Below the pieces are notes generated by a model that was given only the letters and a program-made list of their open reading frames with translations, made no database searches and was not told the DNA's origin. Source: Cellulomonas humilata (lineage in GTDB: Bacteria > Actinomycetota > Actinomycetes > Actinomycetales > Cellulomonadaceae). From it: a stretch of 64,000 bases of DNA. Position 1 is the first letter of the stretch. The number at the start of each line of letters is the position of its first letter. Where the stretch lies: the NCBI RefSeq assembly GCF_013359775.1, contig NZ_JABMCI010000063.1:124001-188000 (forward strand), in the 5' to 3' direction. Below, in pieces: positions 59,942-64,000 of the stretch. Made by a program: the position numbers and the translations under genes.

Positions 59942-60075
59942 CTAAACGATTCACGCTCTGCTGCACGCTCGAAGCGCTTCGATACGGTCGCGGCGATCGT
60001 CGCTCGGCGTCGATCGCAGGGACCCCGGCACCGCCGCCGGGCGTGCCTCACCGCCATCACGAAGGAGTGCAGCGG
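59942..60075 (+). promoter_or_regulatory. Upstream region of the GH74 gene: shared element and 14-bp palindrome
   Basis: CTAAACGATT (59942-59951) is identical to the element before cbhA. A TCGACA lies 17 bases upstream of its TAAACG, so this could be a -35/-10 pair. A perfect 14-bp palindrome, TCGAAGCGCTTCGA (59969-59982), lies 17 bases downstream and resembles LacI/CelR operators with a central CG. A Shine-Dalgarno sequence (GAAGGAG at 60061-60067) precedes the ATG. Confidence 0.55.
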
Positions 60076-62826
60076 ATGTCCGCCCCCTCGCTCGTCGCCC
60101 GCACACCAGCCCGGCTGGCCGCCCTCGCCGCCGCCGGCGCCCTGGTCGCCAGCGCGCTCGTCGCCGTCTCCACCCAGGAGACCGCCCACGCCGCCGTCTC
60201 CCCCTACACCTGGGGGAACGTCGAGATCGTCGGTGGGGGCTTCGTGCCCGGCATCATCTACAACCAGTCCGAGAAGGGCCTCGTCTACGCGCGGACCGAC
60301 ATCGGCGGCGCGTACCGCCTCGACCAGACCACCAAGCGGTGGATCCCCCTGCTCGACCACGTGGGCTGGGACGACTGGAGCCACAACGGCGTCCTGTCGC
60401 TGGCCACGGACCCGGTGAACCCGAACAAGGTGTTCGCCGCGGTCGGCACGTACACGAACAGCTGGGACCCCAACAACGGCGCCATCCTGCGGTCGTCGGA
60501 CCGTGGCGTCACCTGGGCCAAGACGACCCTGCCGTTCAAGGTCGGCGGCAACATGCCCGGCCGCGGCATGGGCGAGCGGCTCCAGGTGGACCCCAACGAC
60601 GACCGCGTCCTGTACTTCGGCACCGAGGGCGGCAACGGCCTGTGGCGGAGCACCGACTCGGGCGTGACCTGGGGCAAGGTCTCCAGCTTCACCAACGTGG
60701 GCAACTACGCGCAGGACCCCAGCGACCCCAACGGGTACCTGACCACCAACCAGGGCGTCGTGTGGGTGACCTTCGACCCCACGAGCGGGACCAAGGGCTC
60801 GCCCACCAGGACGATCTACGTCGGCGTGGCCGACAAGGAGAACACCGTCTACAGGTCCACGGACGCCGGCGCCACGTGGTCGCGGATCGCCGGGCAGCCC
60901 ACGGGCTACATCGCGCACAAGGGGGTGTTCGACTCCGTCGGCAAGCAGCTCTACATCGCGACGAGCGACGCCGGCGGCCCCTACGACGGCGGCCACGGCG
61001 ACCTCTGGCGGCTCGACGCGGCCACCGGTGTGTGGACCCAGATCAGCCCCGTGCCGTCCTCGAGCACGGACAACTACTTCGGGTACTCGGGTCTGACGAT
61101 CGACCGGAAGGACCCGGACACGATCATGGCGGTCACGCAGATCTCGTGGTTCCCGGACATCCAGGTGTTCAGGTCCACCGACCGCGGCGCCACCTGGTCC
61201 CGGATCTGGGACTGGAACGGCTACCCCGACCGCACCCTGCGGTACACCCTCGACATCTCCGGGGCCGGATGGCTCACATTCGGCAAGCAGGCCGCGCCGC
61301 CGGAGCCGAGCCCGAAGCTCGGCTGGATGACCGAGTCGTTCGAGATCGACCCCTTCGACTCCAACTCGTTCCTCTACGGCACGGGCGCCACCATCTACGG
61401 CGGCTCCAACCTGACCGCGTGGGACACCGGCGGCAAGGTGGCCGTCTCCGTCAAGGCGCAGGGCCTCGAGGAGACCGCCGTGCTCGACCTGGCGGCCCCT
61501 CCGGGAGCGACGCAGCTGGTCTCCGGCCTCGGGGACATCGGCGGCTTCGTGCACACCGACATCACCAAGGTGCCGTCCGCCTACTCCGCCACCGCCCCCT
61601 TCATGGGCTCGGTCAACGGCACCGACTTCGCCGAGAAGACGCCGGCCACCATGGTCCGCGTCGGCTCCGGCGACGCCGGCAGCTCCCACATCAGCGTGTC
61701 CACCTCTGGCGGCAGCTCCTGGTGGGCGGGTCAGGAGCCCGGCGGTGTGACGGGTGGCGGCAACGTCGCCATGGGCGCCGACGGCAGCCGGATCGTCTGG
61801 AGCGCCGACGGCGCCGGCGTGCACACGTCGTCGACGCTCGGCTCGAGCTGGACGAAGTCGACGGGCCCCGCCACCGGCGCCCGCGTCGAGTCCGACCGGG
61901 TCAACCCGTCGAAGTTCTACGCGTTCTCCGGCGGGACGTTCTGGACCTCCACCGACGGCGGCGTCACGTTCACCGCCTCCGCGGCGACGGGGCTACCGAC
62001 CGCGGGGAACGTGCGGTTCGCCGCGGTCCCCGGACGCGAGGGTGACGTCTGGCTCACCGGAGGGACGACGACGGGCACCTACGGGATGTGGCACTCGACC
62101 AACTCGGGCGCGACGTTCACCAAGATCGCCGCGGTCGACCAGGGCGACGCCATCGGGTTCGGCAAGGCCGCTCCCGGAGCCTCCTACCCGGCCATCTACA
62201 CGTCGTCCAAGATCAGCGGGGTCCGCGGGATCTTCCGCTCGATCGACGCCGGCGCCACCTGGGTCCGGATCAACGACGACCAGCACCAGTGGGGCTGGAC
62301 GGGCTCGGTCGTGATCGGTGACCCGGACGTCTACGGGCGGGTCTATGTGGGCACCAACGGCCGCGGCATCATCGTCGGCAGCCTGACGGGCACGGACCCG
62401 ACCACCACCCCGACCCCGACGCCCACGCCCACGGCGACCTCCACACCCACACCCACACCGACGCCCACCCCGACCCCGACGGCAACGCCGACGCCGACCG
62501 TCCAGCCCGGTGTGTGCACGGTGAGGTACACGACCAACGACTGGAACACCGGCTTCACCGCGTCGGTGAGGATCACCAACGGCAGCAGCGCGGCGATCAC
62601 CGGCTGGATGCTCGCGTTCACGTTCCCCGCGGGTCAGCAGATCACCAACCTCTGGTCGGGCGCCTACACGCAGACCGGGTCGACCGTGACGGTGACCAAC
62701 GCCCCCTGGAACGGGTCGATCCCGGCCGGTGGCAGCGTGGAGCTGGGGTTCAACGGGTCCCACACCGGGACCAACACCAAGCCGGCTGCGTTCGCGGTGA
62801 ACGGCACCACCTGCGCGAACGGATGA
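60076..62826 (+). CDS. Secreted GH74 xyloglucanase with Thr/Pro linker and CBM2
   Basis: A 916-aa secreted endo-xyloglucanase. A signal peptide of about 40 residues (ending AHA) precedes two seven-bladed beta-propellers, with repeated S-x-D-G-G-x-T-W motifs such as RSSDRGVTW and RSTDRGATW. The catalytic Asp pair is Asp75 (RTDIGGAYR) and Asp487 (LGDIGGFVH). A Pro/Thr linker (about residues 775-812) leads to a CBM2 from about 813, with cysteines near both ends. Cleaves xyloglucan in plant walls, complementing the two cellulases upstream. ATG 60076 with GAAGGAG 8 bases upstream. Confidence 0.94.
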   Translation: MSAPSLVARTPARLAALAAAGALVASALVAVSTQETAHAAVSPYTWGNVEIVGGGFVPGIIYNQSEKGLVYARTDIGGAYRLDQTTKRWIPLLDHVGWDDWSHNGVLSLATDPVNPNKVFAAVGTYTNSWDPNNGAILRSSDRGVTWAKTTLPFKVGGNMPGRGMGERLQVDPNDDRVLYFGTEGGNGLWRSTDSGVTWGKVSSFTNVGNYAQDPSDPNGYLTTNQGVVWVTFDPTSGTKGSPTRTIYVGVADKENTVYRSTDAGATWSRIAGQPTGYIAHKGVFDSVGKQLYIATSDAGGPYDGGHGDLWRLDAATGVWTQISPVPSSSTDNYFGYSGLTIDRKDPDTIMAVTQISWFPDIQVFRSTDRGATWSRIWDWNGYPDRTLRYTLDISGAGWLTFGKQAAPPEPSPKLGWMTESFEIDPFDSNSFLYGTGATIYGGSNLTAWDTGGKVAVSVKAQGLEETAVLDLAAPPGATQLVSGLGDIGGFVHTDITKVPSAYSATAPFMGSVNGTDFAEKTPATMVRVGSGDAGSSHISVSTSGGSSWWAGQEPGGVTGGGNVAMGADGSRIVWSADGAGVHTSSTLGSSWTKSTGPATGARVESDRVNPSKFYAFSGGTFWTSTDGGVTFTASAATGLPTAGNVRFAAVPGREGDVWLTGGTTTGTYGMWHSTNSGATFTKIAAVDQGDAIGFGKAAPGASYPAIYTSSKISGVRGIFRSIDAGATWVRINDDQHQWGWTGSVVIGDPDVYGRVYVGTNGRGIIVGSLTGTDPTTTPTPTPTPTATSTPTPTPTPTPTPTATPTPTVQPGVCTVRYTTNDWNTGFTASVRITNGSSAAITGWMLAFTFPAGQQITNLWSGAYTQTGSTVTVTNAPWNGSIPAGGSVELGFNGSHTGTNTKPAAFAVNGTTCANG
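62400..62505 (+). repeat. Hexanucleotide-like repeat encoding the Pro/Thr linker
   Basis: About 100 bp of degenerate CCNACN units encoding alternating Pro and Thr (PTPTPTPT with a few Ala and Ser). It joins the GH74 propellers to the CBM2. Confidence 0.85.
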
Positions 62827-62829
62827 GCT

Positions 62830-62874
62830 GCGGGGTGGGGCGGCGCGTGACACGGACCCGCCGCCCCACCCCGC
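62830..62874 (+). terminator. First terminator hairpin after the GH74 gene
   Basis: A 16-bp perfect stem (GCGGGGTGGGGCGGCG with CGCCGCCCCACCCCGC) and a 13-base loop, starting 3 bases after the stop. Confidence 0.75.
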
Positions 62875-62879
62875 ACCCT

Positions 62880-62918
62880 GGCCTGGCCCGCCGCACCGAC
62901 CCCGCGGCGGGCCAGGCC
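62880..62918. terminator. Second terminator hairpin after the GH74 gene
   Basis: A second perfect 15-bp stem (GGCCTGGCCCGCCGC with GCGGCGGGCCAGGCC), 5 bases after the first, followed by TTCGGTCCCTT. The pair should insulate mqo from the glycanase gene. Confidence 0.75.
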
Positions 62919-62980
62919 TTCGGTCCCTTGACGTAAGCAAGATCACACGTTGCCGGACGGAAGGTATCTCGACGTCAACA

Positions 62981-62993
62981 TACGATCGCAGAT
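62981..62993 (+). promoter_or_regulatory. Predicted leaderless promoter of mqo
   Basis: TACGAT at 62981-62986 is followed by 7 bases and GTG 62994, with no Shine-Dalgarno sequence. Confidence 0.45.
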
Positions 62994-64000
62994 GTGCCAG
63001 AACGCGAAGAGACCATCGACGTCGTCCTCGTCGGGGGCGGGATCATGAGCGCCACGCTCGCCGCCCTGATCACCACCCTCGAGCCCACGTGGACCGTCGA
63101 GATCCACGAGCGTCGGGCGGGTCTCGCCGAGGAGAGCTCGAACGCCTGGAACAACGCAGGCACGGGTCACGCCGCACTCTGCGAGCTCAACTACACGCCC
63201 GAGCGCGCCGACGGCACGGTCGACATCAGCAAGGCCGTGACCATCAACGAGCAGTTCGAGCTGTCCCGCGAGCTGTGGCACCACCTGGCCACCCACGACC
63301 GCCTGCCCGGCGGCGAGGGCTTCCTGTCCAGCACCCCCCACATGACGTTCGTGCGCGGTGCCGACAACGCCGACTACCTGCGACGCCGCTACGAGACGCT
63401 GCGGCAGCACCCCCTCTTCTCCGACCTCGAGTTCAGCACCGACCCGGCTCAGATCGCCCGGTGGGCCCCGCTGCTCGTGGACGACCGCGACCCCGCCGAG
63501 CCCGTCGCGGCCACCCGCGCCGCGGCCGGAACGGACGTCGACTTCGGACGACTGACCCGCGCCATGATCGGCGACGCGATCTCCCGCGGCGCGCAGGTGC
63601 ACCTCGAGAGCGAGATCACCCGGCTCCGCCGGAGGCGCGACGGGCGCTGGTCGCTGCGCGTGGCCGACCGCCGCTGGAACGGGCACGTCCGCAGCCGCAA
63701 GGTCAGCGCGCGCTTCGTCTTCATCGGCGCCGGTGGCGGTGCCCTGGGCCTGCTCCAGAGCTCGGGAATCCCGGAGGCCAAGGGCTTCGGCGGCTTCCCG
63801 ATCAGCGGCCAGTTCCTCAAGACCACCAACCCCGAGATCGTCGCCCGGCACCAGGCCAAGGTCTACGGGAAGGCGGAGATCGGCGCTCCCCCGATGTCCG
63901 TCCCGCACCTCGACACCCGCGTCGTCGACGGCGGCACCGCGCTGCTGTTCGGGCCGTACGCCGGCTGGAGCATGAAGTTCCTCAAGGGCGGCTCGTGGAC
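62994..64000 (+). CDS. mqo: Malate:quinone oxidoreductase (partial, runs off the window)
   Basis: The first 335 codons of a membrane-associated FAD enzyme that oxidises malate to oxaloacetate with quinone. The FAD-binding motif VVLVGGGIMSATLAALITTLEP is near the N-terminus. It is followed by the diagnostic SSNAWNNAGTGHAALCELNYTP, INEQFELSRELWHHL, VDFGRLTRAM, FVFIGAGGGALGLLQSSGIPEAKGFGGFPISG-like and LLFGPYAGWSMKFLK. The full enzyme is usually about 490-500 aa, so roughly a third is missing. GTG 62994 follows TACGAT by 7 bases. Confidence 0.95.
   Translation, partial: MPEREETIDVVLVGGGIMSATLAALITTLEPTWTVEIHERRAGLAEESSNAWNNAGTGHAALCELNYTPERADGTVDISKAVTINEQFELSRELWHHLATHDRLPGGEGFLSSTPHMTFVRGADNADYLRRRYETLRQHPLFSDLEFSTDPAQIARWAPLLVDDRDPAEPVAATRAAAGTDVDFGRLTRAMIGDAISRGAQVHLESEITRLRRRRDGRWSLRVADRRWNGHVRSRKVSARFVFIGAGGGALGLLQSSGIPEAKGFGGFPISGQFLKTTNPEIVARHQAKVYGKAEIGAPPMSVPHLDTRVVDGGTALLFGPYAGWSMKFLKGGSW

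Noticed and set aside
62400..62505. Satellite or CRISPR-like repeat
   Set aside because: It encodes a normal Pro/Thr linker in a secreted modular enzyme.

Overview
The window looks like a chromosomal segment from a Cellulomonas-like actinobacterium (Micrococcales). The evidence is very high GC, frequent GTG starts, RbpA, PafBC, an actinobacterial PriA without helicase motifs, and three secreted modular beta-glycanases built from GH6, GH5 or GH74 catalytic domains with fibronectin III repeats and CBM2. Two of them match the domain order and length I recall for Cellulomonas fimi CbhA and CenD. I saw no tRNA, rRNA, CRISPR array, prophage or insertion sequence.

Layout. 1-13.7 kb is a housekeeping block on the plus strand: coaBC, metK, priA, a HAD phosphatase, fmt, rsmB and rpe. 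It continues with an FMN riboswitch, ribD-ribE-ribBA-ribH, hisE-hisG and a PH-domain membrane protein. 13.7-22.2 kb holds a DUF3866 gene divergent from pafB-pafC, then tatA-tatC, a lipid kinase and the Ski2-like helicase helY. 22.3-28.2 kb holds an amidohydrolase, an unusual structured intergenic region, lnt-dpm1 convergent with rbpA, and an aldo/keto reductase. 28.2-33.1 kb is accessory: a hypothetical protein, a heme-binding-like protein, a luciferase-like/BBE flavoprotein fusion, a GNAT, a 53-aa ORF and an MBL-fold hydrolase. 33.1-39.8 kb holds parA and a minus-strand cluster in the order of Mycobacterium tuberculosis Rv1822-Rv1830: MerR, bifunctional nuclease, FtsR-like MerR, FHA/GarA, DUF881, DUF1290, DUF881 and a CDP-alcohol phosphatidyltransferase. 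39.9-42.4 kb holds a CoA-binding protein and a DEAD-box RNA helicase with a long leader.

42.4-51.4 kb is the cellulose-utilisation locus. A sugar-binding-protein/PAS/degenerate-GGDEF sensor diverges from a LacI regulator. The lacI stop codon lies inside a 14-bp palindrome upstream of the GH6 cellobiohydrolase. A GH5 endoglucanase follows and is frameshifted before its second FN3 and CBM2. 51.4-59.9 kb holds a threonine aldolase, a DUF6328 membrane protein, a Fur/Zur regulator, HU, a PHP protein with ku, the two-gene LigD (ligase, polymerase), Dps and an App1-like protein. 60-63 kb is a secreted GH74-CBM2 xyloglucanase. Its upstream region shares a 10-bp element with the GH6 gene at almost the same distance from the start codon. 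The window ends inside mqo.

Many genes start 5-8 nt after a TANNNT hexamer with no Shine-Dalgarno sequence, which suggests widespread leaderless transcription. The best candidates for something undescribed are the structured RNA-like region at 24.07-24.26 kb, the sensor at 42.4-45.1 kb, the common architecture of the glycanase promoters, and the upstream ORF coupled to the DEAD-box helicase.
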